Source: Streptomyces lomondensis (GTDB lineage: Bacteria; Actinomycetota; Actinomycetes; Streptomycetales; Streptomycetaceae). From it: a stretch of 64,000 nucleotides of DNA. The notes under the pieces are model-generated. The model ran no database searches. It was not told the DNA's origin and saw nothing but the letters and a program-made list of their open reading frames with translations. Made by a program: the position numbers and the translations under genes. The stretch spans positions 372,001 to 436,000 of the forward strand of contig NZ_BMWC01000001.1 in NCBI RefSeq assembly GCF_014651035.1. Reading direction: 5' to 3'. Shown here piece by piece: positions 6,166 to 14,996 of this stretch; positions within the stretch are counted from its first letter, which is position 1; each line of letters begins with the position of its first letter.

Positions 6166-8445
6166 ATGACCGATCAGGCGGGGGCCTCCCCGGCGGGCGA
6201 GCGGCGGCCGGCCACGCTGGAAGGCGTGCTGGAGCGCATCACGTACGCCAACGAGGAGAACGGCTACACGGTCGCCCGGGTCGACACCGGCAGAGGCGGC
6301 GGCGACCTCCTCACGGTCGTCGGCGCGCTGCTCGGCGCCCAGGTCGGCGAGTCCCTGCGCATGGAGGGCCGCTGGGGCTCCCACCCGCAGTACGGCAAGC
6401 AGTTCCACGTGGAGAACTACACGACGGTCCTGCCGGCCACCGTCCAGGGCATCCGCCGCTACCTCGGCTCAGGGCTGGTCAAGGGCATCGGCCCGGTCTT
6501 CGCCGACCGGATCACGCAGCACTTCGGCATGGACACCCTCCGGATCATCGAGGAGGAGCCCAAGCGGCTGATCGAGGTCCCCGGGCTCGGGCCCAAGCGG
6601 ACGAAGAAGATCGCCGACGCCTGGGAGGAGCAGAAGGCCATCAAGGAGGTCATGCTCTTCCTCCAGACGGTCGAGGTGTCCACGTCCATCGCCGTGCGCA
6701 TCTACAAGAAGTACGGCGACGCCTCCATCTCCGTGGTGAAGAACCAGCCCTACCGGCTCGCCGCCGACGTCTGGGGCATCGGCTTCCTCACCGCCGACAA
6801 GATCGCCCAGTCCGTCGGCATCCCGCACGACAGCCCGGAGCGCGTGAAAGCGGGCCTCCAGTACGCGCTGTCGCAGGCCACCGACCAGGGCAACTGCTAC
6901 CTCCCGGAGGAGCAGCTGATCAAGGACGCGGTCAAGCTCCTCCAGGTCGACACGGGCCTGGTCATCGAGTGCCTCGCCGAGCTGGCCGAGATCCCGGAGG
7001 ACGGCGGGGACCCCGGCGTCGTACGGGAGAAGGTGCCCGGCCCGGACGGTGGTGAGCCCGTCACCGCGATCTACCTCGTGCCCTTCCACCGCGCCGAACT
7101 CTCCCTCGCCGCCCAGCTGCTGCGCCTGCTGCGCACGGAGGAGGACCGGATGCCGGGATTCCGGGCGGTGGCCTGGGACATGGCCCTCGGCTGGCTGAAA
7201 ACACGCACCGGCACCGACCTCGCGCCCGAGCAGGAGGCCGCCGTCAAGCTCGCGCTGACCGAGAAGGTCGCCGTGCTCACCGGCGGCCCCGGCTGCGGCA
7301 AGTCCTTCACGGTCCGCTCGATCGTGGAGCTGGCCCGCGCCAAGAAGGCGAAGGTCGTGCTCGCCGCCCCGACCGGCCGGGCCGCCAAGCGCCTGTCCGA
7401 GCTCACCGGCGCCGAGGCCTCCACGGTCCACCGCCTGCTGGAGCTGAAGCCCGGCGGCGACGCGGCCTACGACCGGGAGCGCCCGCTCGACGCCGACCTC
7501 GTGGTGGTCGACGAGGCGTCCATGCTGGACCTGCTCCTCGCCAACAAGCTGGTCAAGGCCGTCCCGCCGGGAGCCCACCTGCTCTTCGTCGGGGACGTCG
7601 ACCAGCTGCCCAGCGTGGGCGCGGGCGAGGTCCTCAGGGACCTCCTGGCCGACGGCAGCCCGATCCCGGCGGTCCGCCTCACCCGGGTCTTCCGGCAGGC
7701 CCAGCAGTCCGGCGTGGTGACGAACGCGCACCGGATCAACGCCGGCCAACATCCCGTCACCGACGGTATGAAGGACTTCTTCCTCTTCGTCGAGGACGAC
7801 ACGGAGGCCGCCGGGCGGCTCACCGTGGACGTGGCGGCCCGCCGCATCCCCGCCAAGTTCGGCCTGGACCCGCGCCGGGACGTCCAGGTGCTCGCCCCCA
7901 TGCACCGCGGCCCGGCGGGCGCGGGCACCCTGAACGGTCTGCTCCAGCAGGCCGTCACCCCGGGCCGCCCCGACCTGCCCGAGAAGAGATTCGGCGGACG
8001 GGTGTTCCGCGTCGGCGACAAGGTCACCCAGATTCGCAACAATTACGAGAAGGGCGAGAACGGGGTCTTCAACGGCACCGTGGGTGTGGTGACCTCGCTC
8101 GACCCGGTCGAGCAGCGGCTGACGGTACTGACGGACGAGGACGAGGAGGTTCCGTACGAGTTCGACGAGCTCGACGAGCTGGCTCACGCGTACGCCGTGA
8201 CGATCCACCGCTCCCAGGGCAGCGAGTACCCGGCGGTGGTCATCCCGGTCACCACGGGCGCCTGGATGATGCTCCAGCGGAACCTGCTCTACACGGCGGT
8301 CACCCGGGCCAAGCAGCTGGTCGTCCTCGTCGGTTCGCGCAAGGCGATCGGCCAGGCGGTGCGCACGGTTTCGGCGGGCCGGCGGTGCACGGCACTCGAC
8401 TTCCGGCTCGGTTCCACGAAAAATGATCGATCAAATGAGTCGTGA
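6166..8445 (+). CDS. recD2: RecD2-like ATP-dependent DNA helicase (SF1B)
   Basis: A 759-residue protein. The N-terminal ~100 residues are an OB-like domain (RITYANEENGYTVARV). A helix-hairpin-helix region follows (YLGSGLVKGIGPVFADRI; IEVPGLGPKRTKKIADAW). Then come the helicase motifs: Walker A GGPGCGKS at 373-380, motif II VVVDEASMLD, GDVDQLPSVGAG, and a C-terminal UvrD-like VTIHRSQGSEYPAVVIPV. Length and order fit RecD2, the stand-alone 5'-3' helicase found in bacteria without RecBC; it probably acts in DNA repair. The 5' region carries no other gene, so it is likely monocistronic. Confidence 0.95.
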   Translation: MTDQAGASPAGERRPATLEGVLERITYANEENGYTVARVDTGRGGGDLLTVVGALLGAQVGESLRMEGRWGSHPQYGKQFHVENYTTVLPATVQGIRRYLGSGLVKGIGPVFADRITQHFGMDTLRIIEEEPKRLIEVPGLGPKRTKKIADAWEEQKAIKEVMLFLQTVEVSTSIAVRIYKKYGDASISVVKNQPYRLAADVWGIGFLTADKIAQSVGIPHDSPERVKAGLQYALSQATDQGNCYLPEEQLIKDAVKLLQVDTGLVIECLAELAEIPEDGGDPGVVREKVPGPDGGEPVTAIYLVPFHRAELSLAAQLLRLLRTEEDRMPGFRAVAWDMALGWLKTRTGTDLAPEQEAAVKLALTEKVAVLTGGPGCGKSFTVRSIVELARAKKAKVVLAAPTGRAAKRLSELTGAEASTVHRLLELKPGGDAAYDRERPLDADLVVVDEASMLDLLLANKLVKAVPPGAHLLFVGDVDQLPSVGAGEVLRDLLADGSPIPAVRLTRVFRQAQQSGVVTNAHRINAGQHPVTDGMKDFFLFVEDDTEAAGRLTVDVAARRIPAKFGLDPRRDVQVLAPMHRGPAGAGTLNGLLQQAVTPGRPDLPEKRFGGRVFRVGDKVTQIRNNYEKGENGVFNGTVGVVTSLDPVEQRLTVLTDEDEEVPYEFDELDELAHAYAVTIHRSQGSEYPAVVIPVTTGAWMMLQRNLLYTAVTRAKQLVVLVGSRKAIGQAVRTVSAGRRCTALDFRLGSTKNDRSNES

Positions 8446-8497
8446 AGGTCACAAGGCACTTCCAGAAGGGGGAACACAGGGGGCAGGATGAGCAAGT

Positions 8498-8518
8498 TGA
8501 CGGCACTCAGTGCCGTCA
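8498..8518. promoter_or_regulatory. Perfect 9-bp inverted repeat upstream of citrate synthase
   Basis: TGACGGCAC (8498-8506) and GTGCCGTCA (8510-8518) are separated by three bases. The dyad sits about 105 bp before the citrate synthase start, inside a 28-codon ORF (ATG 8489 to TAG 8575). No T-run follows. It could be an operator, or a hairpin in the citA leader. Confidence 0.4.
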
Positions 8519-8624
8519 GTAGGCCCGATGGTCGACCCCGAGTGCACTCTCCTGAGCCGAGTGGGGGAAGGTAGAGACAGTCAGGGCACCTCGAAGATGA
8601 GGCACAACGTCGGTGAGGGAAGAC

Positions 8625-9914
8625 GTGAGCGACAACTCTGTAGTACTGCGGTACGACGGCAACGAGTACACCTACCCGGTGATCGACGGCACCGTCGGTG
8701 ACAAGGGCTTCGACATCGGCAAGCTCCGAGCCCAGACCGGTCTCGTGACCCTGGACAGCGGATACGGCAACACGGCTGCCTACAAATCCGCCATCACCTA
8801 CCTCGACGGCGAGCAGGGCATCCTGCGGCACCGGGGTTACCCGATCGAGCAGCTGGCCGAGCGCTCCACCTTCCTGGAGGTGGCCTACCTGCTGATCAAC
8901 GGTGAGCTGCCGACCGTCGACCAGCTCGCCGCGTTCAAGAACGACATCACGCAGCACACCCTGCTGCACGAGGACGTCAAGAACTTCTACCGGGGCTTCC
9001 CGCGCGACGCCCACCCGATGGCCATGCTGTCGTCGGTCGTCTCGGCGCTGTCGACGTTCTACCAGGACAGCCACAACCCGTTCGACGAGCGGCAGCGCAA
9101 CCTCTCCACCATCCGCCTGCTCGCCAAGCTCCCGACGATCGCGGCGTACGCGTACAAGAAGTCGATCGGCCACCCGTTCGTCTACCCGCGCAACGACCTC
9201 GGTTACGTCGAGAACTTCCTGCGCATGACCTTCTCGGTCCCCGCGCAGGAGTACGAGCTGGACCCGATCGTGGTCTCCGCGCTCGACAAGCTGCTGATCC
9301 TGCACGCGGACCACGAGCAGAACTGCTCGACCTCCACGGTCCGCCTGGTCGGCTCCTCGCAGGCGAACATGTTCGCCTCGATCTCCGCCGGCATCAACGC
9401 CCTGTGGGGCCCGCTGCACGGCGGCGCCAACCAGTCCGTGCTGGAGATGCTGGAGGGCATCCGCGACGCGGGCGGTGACGTCGACTCCTTCATCCGCAAG
9501 GTGAAGAACAAGGAGGACGGCGTCCGCCTGATGGGCTTCGGCCACCGGGTCTACAAGAGCTTCGACCCGCGCGCCAAGATCATCAAGTCGGCGGCGCACG
9601 ACGTGCTGTCCGCCCTCGGCAAGTCCGACGAGCTGCTGGACATCGCCCTGAAGCTGGAGGAGCACGCGCTCTCCGACGACTACTTCGTCTCGCGCAGCCT
9701 CTACCCGAACGTCGACTTCTACACGGGCCTGATCTACCGGGCCATGGGCTTCCCGACCGAGATGTTCACGGTCCTGTTCGCCCTCGGCCGACTGCCGGGC
9801 TGGATCGCCCAGTGGCACGAGATGATCAAGGAGCCGGGCTCCCGCATCGGCCGCCCGCGCCAGATCTACACGGGCGTGGTCCAGCGGGACTTCGTTCCCG
9901 TCGAGGAGCGCTGA
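8625..9914 (+). CDS. citA: Citrate synthase (type II)
   Basis: A 429-residue enzyme condensing acetyl-CoA and oxaloacetate. I prefer the GTG at 8625 (VSDNSVVLRYDGNEYTYPVI) over the GTG at 8613 because GAGGGAAG then sits correctly. Catalytic signatures are visible: LHADHEQNCSTSTVRLVGSS with the first active His, GPLHGGANQSVLEM with the second, and GFGHRVYKSFDPRAKII with the Asp/Arg pair. The N-terminal beta-rich extension (about residues 1-50) is typical of type II, NADH-sensitive hexameric enzymes. A terminator hairpin follows 18 bp after the stop. The gene is single, with a leader of about 180 bp. Confidence 0.97.
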   Translation: MSDNSVVLRYDGNEYTYPVIDGTVGDKGFDIGKLRAQTGLVTLDSGYGNTAAYKSAITYLDGEQGILRHRGYPIEQLAERSTFLEVAYLLINGELPTVDQLAAFKNDITQHTLLHEDVKNFYRGFPRDAHPMAMLSSVVSALSTFYQDSHNPFDERQRNLSTIRLLAKLPTIAAYAYKKSIGHPFVYPRNDLGYVENFLRMTFSVPAQEYELDPIVVSALDKLLILHADHEQNCSTSTVRLVGSSQANMFASISAGINALWGPLHGGANQSVLEMLEGIRDAGGDVDSFIRKVKNKEDGVRLMGFGHRVYKSFDPRAKIIKSAAHDVLSALGKSDELLDIALKLEEHALSDDYFVSRSLYPNVDFYTGLIYRAMGFPTEMFTVLFALGRLPGWIAQWHEMIKEPGSRIGRPRQIYTGVVQRDFVPVEER

Positions 9915-9932
9915 GCCGCAGTACCGCTTCGG

Positions 9933-9968
9933 GCCCCCGTATCCGCTCGCCGGGTGCGGGGGCTTTCG
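9933..9968 (+). terminator. Terminator after citrate synthase
   Basis: GCCCCCG (9933-9939) pairs with CGGGGGC (9957-9963), followed by TTTCG. It lies 18 bp past the citA stop. Confidence 0.7.
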
Positions 9969-10024
9969 CGTGCGCGGGAGCGGCGGCGGAAGGCCGAACG
10001 GGAGCGGCGGCGGAAGGTCAAAAA

Positions 10025-10077
10025 GAAGGCGCCCCGGAGCGCCGGTCCCCCCACGGGCCGACGACCAGGGCGCCTTC
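10025..10077. other. Inverted repeat in the citA-copA gap
   Basis: GAAGGCGCC (10025-10033) is complementary to GGCGCCTTC (10069-10077) with a 35-nt interior that contains its own short GC pairing. No credible gene was found in 9969-10550; the frames open there show no coding pattern. Confidence 0.35.
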
Positions 10078-10364
10078 CCAGTCCCGGTACGGATTCCCCC
10101 CACGGGATCCGGCCGGGCGTCTGTGAGGACAGCGCCTGAATCGCTGTGTGAGCACAACGAGCAAAACCCGCCGTACTGCTGTGGTGTGCGATCTGCCGGG
10201 ACAGCGCACGCCCGGGAGGGCCGCTCAAAGCTTCCCGGTGTACGTGCCCCGGCAACGCATCTCTGGAGAAGTCCCCCAAGACATCCCCAGATGCCAGATC
10301 GCGCCCCCCAAGACGCTCCCTGACATCGTCAACTTAGACCTTCGAACCCCTTAGATGGTTACGT

Positions 10365-10416
10365 TCACATCACTGTGATCTGCGTCTCTTGCGTATGTCC
10401 TTTAGGTACGCAAGAG
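10365..10416. promoter_or_regulatory. Two stacked inverted repeats in an AT-richer intergenic patch
   Basis: TCACA-TCAC-TGTGA (10365-10378) is followed eight bases later by a perfect 10-bp dyad. That dyad is CTCTTGCGTA (10386-10395) with TACGCAAGAG (10407-10416), with an 11-nt loop. The patch lies between the convergent citA and copA, well outside either gene. It may be a terminator for copA-direction transcripts, an operator, or a structured small RNA. Confidence 0.4.
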
Positions 10417-10550
10417 CCCGGATATGCCGCCCGGGGCTCAAGCGTAAGGATGATGCGCGAGCCTTGTGAAGAGCTTATGTGAGCCGGGCCCGGGACTCCA
10501 GAGGGGCTCATATGACGTTCGCCGTGAACTTAGGGCGAATTAGGGGCACT

Positions 10551-12791
10551 TCACCGGAATGTCCGCAGTCGCAGACTGTTCGTGACGACGAAGACGGACG
10601 AGAAGGCCATCGCGGCCCCCGCGATCATCGGGTTGAGCAGCCCCGCGGCGGCCAGCGGCAGCGCGGCCACGTTGTAGCCGAAGGCCCACACGAGGTTGCC
10701 CTTGATCGTGGCCAGCGTCCGGCGGGAGAGCCGGATCGCGTCCGCGGCGACCCGCAGATCGCCGCGGACCAGCGTCAGATCGCCCGCCTCGATCGCCGCG
10801 TCCGTGCCCGTGCCCAGGGCCAGGCCCAGATCGGCGGTGGCGAGCGCCGCCGCGTCGTTGACGCCGTCGCCCACCATGGCCACGACCCGCCCCTCGGCCT
10901 GGAGCCGCCGTACGGCGTCCACCTTGTCCTCGGGCAGGACCTCGGCCACCACCCGGTCGATCCCGACGGAGGCGGCCACCGCCTCGGCCACCGCCCGGTT
11001 GTCGCCGGTCAGCAGCACCGGTGTGAGGCCCAGCGCGCGCAGTTCGCGCACCGCCTCGGCGCTGGTCTCCTTGACCGCGTCCGCCACGGCCAGCACGGCC
11101 CGCGCCGTCCCGTCCCAGCCGGCCAGGACGGCCGTCCGCCCGGCCCGCTCGGCCTCGTCCCGCGCGCGGGCCAGCTCCGGCGGTACGTCGTCGAAGAGCC
11201 GCCCCACGGCGACCTCCCGGCCCTCCACACGGCCGCGTACGCCCCGCCCGGGGACGTTCCGGAACTCCGCGGCCTCCGGGAGCTGTCCGGCCCTCTCCGC
11301 GGCGCCCAGGGCGATCGCACGGGCCACGGGGTGCTCGGAGGCGTGCTCGACGGCGCCCGCGAGCCGCAGCGCCTCCTTCTCGTCGACGCCCTCGGCGGTG
11401 TGCACCTCCTGGAGGGTCATCCGGCCGGTGGTGACCGTGCCGGTCTTGTCCAGGACGACCGTGTCGATCCGGCGCGTGGACTCCAGGACCTCCGGGCCCT
11501 TGATGAGGATGCCGAGCTGGGCGCCCCGGCCCGTGCCGACCATCAGCGCGGTCGGCGTGGCCAGGCCCAGCGCGCACGGGCAGGCGATGATCAGCACCGC
11601 GACGGCCGCGGTGAACGCGGCGACGCCGTCGCCGGTCAGCCCGAGCCACGCCCCGGCCGTGGCGGCGGCGATCAGCAGCACGACCGGCACGAAGATCCCG
11701 GAGATCCGGTCGGCGAGCCGCTGCACATCGGCCTTGCCGTTCTGCGCGTCCTCCACCAGCTTCGCCATCCGCGCGAGCTGCGTGTCGGCACCGACCCGGG
11801 TGGCCTCGACGACGAGCCGGCCGCCCGCGTTGACCGTCGCGCCCGTGACCGTGTCCCCGGCCGCCACGTCCACCGGCACCGACTCGCCGGTCAGCATCGA
11901 GGCGTCCACCGCGGAGGCCCCCTCGACGACCGTGCCGTCGGTGGCGATCTTCTCGCCGGGCCGTACGACGAACCGGTCGCCGACGGCCAGGCGCTGCGCC
12001 GGGATCCGCACCTCGCGGCCGTCCCGCAACACGGCCACCTCCTTGGCGCCCAGTTCCATGAGTGCCTTGAGGGCCGCTCCCGCGCGGCGCTTGGAGCGGG
12101 CCTCCAGGTAGCGGCCCAGCAGGATGAAGGCGGTGACGCCGGAGGCGACCTCCAGGTAGATCGAGGAGGCGCCGTCCCCGCGCGAGACGGTGAGTTCGAA
12201 GGGGTGCCGCATGCCCGGCATGCCCGCGTCGCCGAGGAACAGCGCCCGCAGGGACCAGCCGAACGCGGCCAGCGTGCCGAGGGAGACCAGCGTGTCCATG
12301 GTGGCGGCGCCGTGCCGGGCGTTCGTCCAGGCCGCGCGGTGGAAGGGCAGCCCGCCCCAGACGACGACCGGTGCGGCCAGGGTCAGCGAGAGCCACTGCC
12401 AGTTGTCGAACTGGAGGGCCGGGACCATCGCCAGCAGCACCACCGGGACGGCGAGGGCGGCGGAGACGACGAGACGCCGGCGCAGCGCCGACAGCTCGGG
12501 ATCCGCCTCCTCGGCCGCGGGCGACTCCTCCCGTGGGGGCGCGGGCTCCTCGGCGGTGTACCCGGTCTTCACCACGGTGGCGATCAGATCGGCGACCTCC
12601 GTGCCCGCGGGGTAGGTGACCCGGGCCTTCTCGGTCGCGTAGTTCACCGTGGCCGTGACGCCGTCCATGCGGTTGAGCTTCTTCTCGACGCGGGCCGCGC
12701 AGGAGGCGCAGGTCATCCCGCCGATGAGCAGCTCGACCTCCGCGAGGGCGGGCTCGCGGTCCGTCGGCGCCTGGGCGGTGGTGCTGGTCAT
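10551..12791 (-). CDS. copA: Copper-exporting P1B-type ATPase CopA
   Basis: A 746-residue heavy-metal ATPase. The order is one N-terminal HMA domain (GMTCASC at 25-31), then eight predicted membrane helices. The actuator TGES is at 301-304, the transmembrane metal motif CPC at 404-406, and the phosphorylation motif DKTGT at 448-452. Next come the HP motif region ([15 protein letters not shown]), [13 protein letters not shown] and the final helices. CPC with GMTCASC indicates Cu(I) export across the plasma membrane. It follows copZ on the same strand (142 bp gap containing a hairpin) and probably shares the CsoR-controlled promoter. Confidence 0.95.
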   Translation of the reverse strand: MTSTTAQAPTDREPALAEVELLIGGMTCASCAARVEKKLNRMDGVTATVNYATEKARVTYPAGTEVADLIATVVKTGYTAEEPAPPREESPAAEEADPELSALRRRLVVSAALAVPVVLLAMVPALQFDNWQWLSLTLAAPVVVWGGLPFHRAAWTNARHGAATMDTLVSLGTLAAFGWSLRALFLGDAGMPGMRHPFELTVSRGDGASSIYLEVASGVTAFILLGRYLEARSKRRAGAALKALMELGAKEVAVLRDGREVRIPAQRLAVGDRFVVRPGEKIATDGTVVEGASAVDASMLTGESVPVDVAAGDTVTGATVNAGGRLVVEATRVGADTQLARMAKLVEDAQNGKADVQRLADRISGIFVPVVLLIAAATAGAWLGLTGDGVAAFTAAVAVLIIACPCALGLATPTALMVGTGRGAQLGILIKGPEVLESTRRIDTVVLDKTGTVTTGRMTLQEVHTAEGVDEKEALRLAGAVEHASEHPVARAIALGAAERAGQLPEAAEFRNVPGRGVRGRVEGREVAVGRLFDDVPPELARARDEAERAGRTAVLAGWDGTARAVLAVADAVKETSAEAVRELRALGLTPVLLTGDNRAVAEAVAASVGIDRVVAEVLPEDKVDAVRRLQAEGRVVAMVGDGVNDAAALATADLGLALGTGTDAAIEAGDLTLVRGDLRVAADAIRLSRRTLATIKGNLVWAFGYNVAALPLAAAGLLNPMIAGAAMAFSSVFVVTNSLRLRTFR

Positions 12792-12830
12792 GTCCGTACT
12801 CCAGGAGGTGCGGGGCGCCCGGGAAGCGGA

Positions 12831-12870
12831 ACGGGCCGTACGGGCCGGGGCGGCGGCGTGTACGGCCCGT
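12831..12870 (-). other. Hairpin between copZ and copA
   Basis: ACGGGCCGTA (12831-12840) and TACGGCCCGT (12861-12870) form a perfect 10-bp inverted repeat with a 20-nt loop. Placed between copZ and copA in one operon, it may stabilise the copZ message or attenuate copA. Confidence 0.5.
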
Positions 12871-12933
12871 ACCCGGGTACGAGTGCCAGGACTGGTGGCC
12901 CTCAGACCTGGCTGGTCGCCGGACCCGGCCGGC

Positions 12934-13173
12934 TCAGGCCCGGCCGGCCAGTTCGAAGCCGGCCTCGTCGACGGCGGCGCGTACGGTTTCGTCGTCGAGC
13001 GGGGCCGTCGAGACGACGGTGACCTCGCCGGTCGAGGCGACGGCCGTCACCGAACTGACGCCGGAGAGCTGCGAGAGCTCGCCGGACACGGCGCCCTCGC
13101 AGTGGCCGCAGCTCATGCCGCTCACCTTGTAGACGGTGGTGACGGAGCCCGTGGTGTCGGTCTGGGCGGTCAT
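12934..13173 (-). CDS. copZ: CopZ-like heavy-metal-associated copper chaperone
   Basis: A 79-residue protein made of a single HMA domain, [20 protein letters not shown]. The GMSCGHC Cu(I)-binding pair is near residues 19-25. It delivers copper to CopA downstream. GAGGAG lies seven bases before the ATG at 13173. A CsoR-type operator lies 64 bp upstream. A longer frame through the upstream alcohol dehydrogenase is only the antisense shadow of that gene. Confidence 0.93.
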   Translation of the reverse strand: MTAQTDTTGSVTTVYKVSGMSCGHCEGAVSGELSQLSGVSSVTAVASTGEVTVVSTAPLDDETVRAAVDEAGFELAGRA

Positions 13174-13236
13174 GTCGTTACTCCTCGTCGAGGCGTGTGG
13201 GGCTGAGGGGTCCTCTGAGGGACTTACACCCCACTG

Positions 13237-13251
13237 TACCCCTAGGGGGTA
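13237..13251 (-). promoter_or_regulatory. CsoR-type copper operator in the copZA promoter
   Basis: TACCCCTAGGGGGTA matches the known CsoR operator pattern (TACCCC-CTA-GGGGTA type pseudo-palindrome). On the minus strand it sits between a possible -35 (GTGAAC, 13255-13260) and -10 (TACAGT, 13233-13238). CsoR bound there would block copZA until Cu(I) releases it. The csoR gene itself is not in this window. Confidence 0.8.
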
Positions 13252-13326
13252 TGAGTTCACGCTCGGCGCCCGGCGACGGATAGCGTTCCTGCCCTGGCCA
13301 GTCACGAACGAAAGGCGGGTGGGTCC

Positions 13327-14370
13327 ATGCGGGCCGTCGTGTTCGAGCGGTACGGGGAGACGGCCGAGGTGCGGGAGGTCGCGGATCCGGCGCCGGCGGA
13401 GCACGGGGTCGTCGTGCGGGTCGAGGCCACCGGGCTGTGCCGCAGCGACTGGCACGGCTGGCAGGGCCACGACCCCGACATCGTCCTGCCGCACGTGCCC
13501 GGGCATGAACTCGCCGGAGTCGTCGAGGCGGTGGGCGACCGGGTGAGCCGGTGGCGGCCCGGGGACCGGGTCACCGTGCCGTTCATCTGCGCCTGCGGCA
13601 CCTGTCCGTCCTGCGCGGCGGGCGACCACCAGGTGTGCGAACGCCAGACCCAGCCCGGCTTCACACATTGGGGTTCCTTCGCCCAGTACGTGGCGCTGGA
13701 CCACGCCGACGTGAACCTGGTGGCGCTCCCGGGGGACATGTCCTTCACGACGGCGGCCTCGCTCGGCTGCCGGTTCGCCACGGCGTACCGGGCGGTGGTG
13801 CGGCAGGGCAGGGTCGCGGCGGGGGAGTGGGTGGCGGTGCACGGCTGCGGCGGGGTCGGGCTGTCGGCGGTGATGATCGCGGCGGCGTCGGGCGCGCGGG
13901 TGGTGGCCGTGGACGTGTCGGCCGGGGCGCTGGATCTGGCGCGGAAGTTCGGCGCGGCGCAGTGCGTGGACGCGGCAGCCGTGACGGACACCGCGGCGGC
14001 GGTCCGCGACCTCACCGGCGGCGGCGCCCACCTCTCCCTCGACGCCCTCGGCTCGCCCGTCACCTGCGCCGCCTCCGTGAACGGCCTGCGCCGCCGCGGC
14101 CGGCACGTCCAGGTCGGCCTGCTGCCCTCGCCGGACGGCACGACACCCGTGCCGATGGCCCGCGCGATCGCCCTGGAGCTCGAACTGCTCGGCAGCCACG
14201 GCATGGCCGCGCACGGCTACCCGCCGATGCTGGAGCTGGTCCGCAGCGGCGTACTCCGCCCCGACCTGCTCGTGACGTCCACGATCCCGCTGGCCGAGGC
14301 CCCGTCCGCGCTGGCCGCGATGGGGACGGCGCCGGGAGCGGGGGCGACGGTCATCGAGCCGTGGAGCTGA
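13327..14370 (+). CDS. Zinc-dependent alcohol dehydrogenase (MDR family)
   Basis: A 347-residue medium-chain dehydrogenase/reductase. Catalytic zinc ligands appear in [14 protein letters not shown] and VPGHELAG. The structural zinc Cys cluster is [17 protein letters not shown], and the NAD(P) loop is [15 protein letters not shown]. The missing Thr/Ser variant positions and the bulky WHGWQGHD segment do not let me assign a substrate. The gene is divergent from copZ; the CsoR site 76 bp upstream could affect it too, but this is inference. It ends before a bidirectional terminator. Confidence 0.88.
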   Translation: MRAVVFERYGETAEVREVADPAPAEHGVVVRVEATGLCRSDWHGWQGHDPDIVLPHVPGHELAGVVEAVGDRVSRWRPGDRVTVPFICACGTCPSCAAGDHQVCERQTQPGFTHWGSFAQYVALDHADVNLVALPGDMSFTTAASLGCRFATAYRAVVRQGRVAAGEWVAVHGCGGVGLSAVMIAAASGARVVAVDVSAGALDLARKFGAAQCVDAAAVTDTAAAVRDLTGGGAHLSLDALGSPVTCAASVNGLRRRGRHVQVGLLPSPDGTTPVPMARAIALELELLGSHGMAAHGYPPMLELVRSGVLRPDLLVTSTIPLAEAPSALAAMGTAPGAGATVIEPWS

Positions 14371-14386
14371 GGCACCCGCAGACGCG

Positions 14387-14412
14387 CGTGCCCCACGCGG
14401 TGGTGGGGCACG
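14387..14412. terminator. Bidirectional terminator between convergent genes
   Basis: CGTGCCCCAC (14387-14396) pairs perfectly with GTGGGGCACG (14403-14412) across a six-base loop. It sits between the alcohol dehydrogenase and the convergent HTH gene. Confidence 0.75.
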
Positions 14413-14428
14413 GTCGGGGCCGGGCGGA

Positions 14429-14629
14429 TCAGTCGGCTCTTCGGGCCCGGTTGCCGGGCCGGGAGGCGACCCAGGCCCGGACGGTGTCGGCGTACCAGTA
14501 GGGCTTGCCGCTCTCGACGTGGTCCGGCGGGGGCAGCAGCCCGTGCTTGCGGTAGGACCGCACGGTGTCCGGCTGCACCCGGATGTGTGCCGCGATCTCC
14601 TTGTAGGACCAGAGTCTTCGGTCGGTCAT
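14429..14629 (-). CDS. Small helix-turn-helix protein (MerR/excisionase-like)
   Basis: A 66-residue protein starting at the ATG at 14629, with GGGGAGG upstream. WSYKEIAAHIRVQPDTVRSY-RKHGLLPPPDHV is a winged helix-turn-helix of the MerR/Xis type. It is followed by KPYWYADTVRAWVASRPG and a basic tail, RARRAD. Without an effector domain it is probably a DNA-binding accessory protein. It is divergent from the inositol operon 368 bp away; whether it regulates that operon is unknown. Confidence 0.8.
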   Translation of the reverse strand: MTDRRLWSYKEIAAHIRVQPDTVRSYRKHGLLPPPDHVESGKPYWYADTVRAWVASRPGNRARRAD

Positions 14630-14920
14630 GACGTGCACCTCCCCGCGCGCGCCACGGCGGCGGCCGGGAACGGCCGTCCGGGGGAGCCGGGCGCTGCGCT
14701 GGCGATCAACAGGCCTGTGTCCGGTCAACGACGCTCGGTGACCCGGGGCAGGGCCTGTGCGCCGGGTGTGACGGAAGGTCCGCGTACACGCGACATGCGT
14801 GACAGGAAGGGGGTGTTTGTGACACACCCGGGGCAAAGGCGTACGCCGGAGTGTCGGCGGGGCGCCTTGACGCGGCGCCCGGGCCGTCGCGCCGAAAGCG
14901 CTGTCATGATCTGGTCCGAA

Positions 14921-14965
14921 TGTCCGGACAAAACATTGACAGGGCTTCGTGAAGGGGGCTACAAA
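14921..14965 (+). promoter_or_regulatory. iol operon promoter with palindromic operator
   Basis: TTGACA (14936-14941) and TACAAA (14960-14965) are separated by 18 bp, a good vegetative-type promoter. Just upstream, TGTCCGGACA (14921-14930) is a perfect 10-bp palindrome, a likely site for an inositol-responsive repressor. The rest of 14630-14920 has no recognisable gene. Confidence 0.65.
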
Positions 14966-14996
14966 GCCGGGGAGAGCCGACACCGAGGGGACACCG

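Noticed and set aside
10479..13022. An 847-codon open frame on the plus strand
   Set aside because: Antisense to copA. The protein is low-complexity Arg/Gly/His and has no ribosome site.
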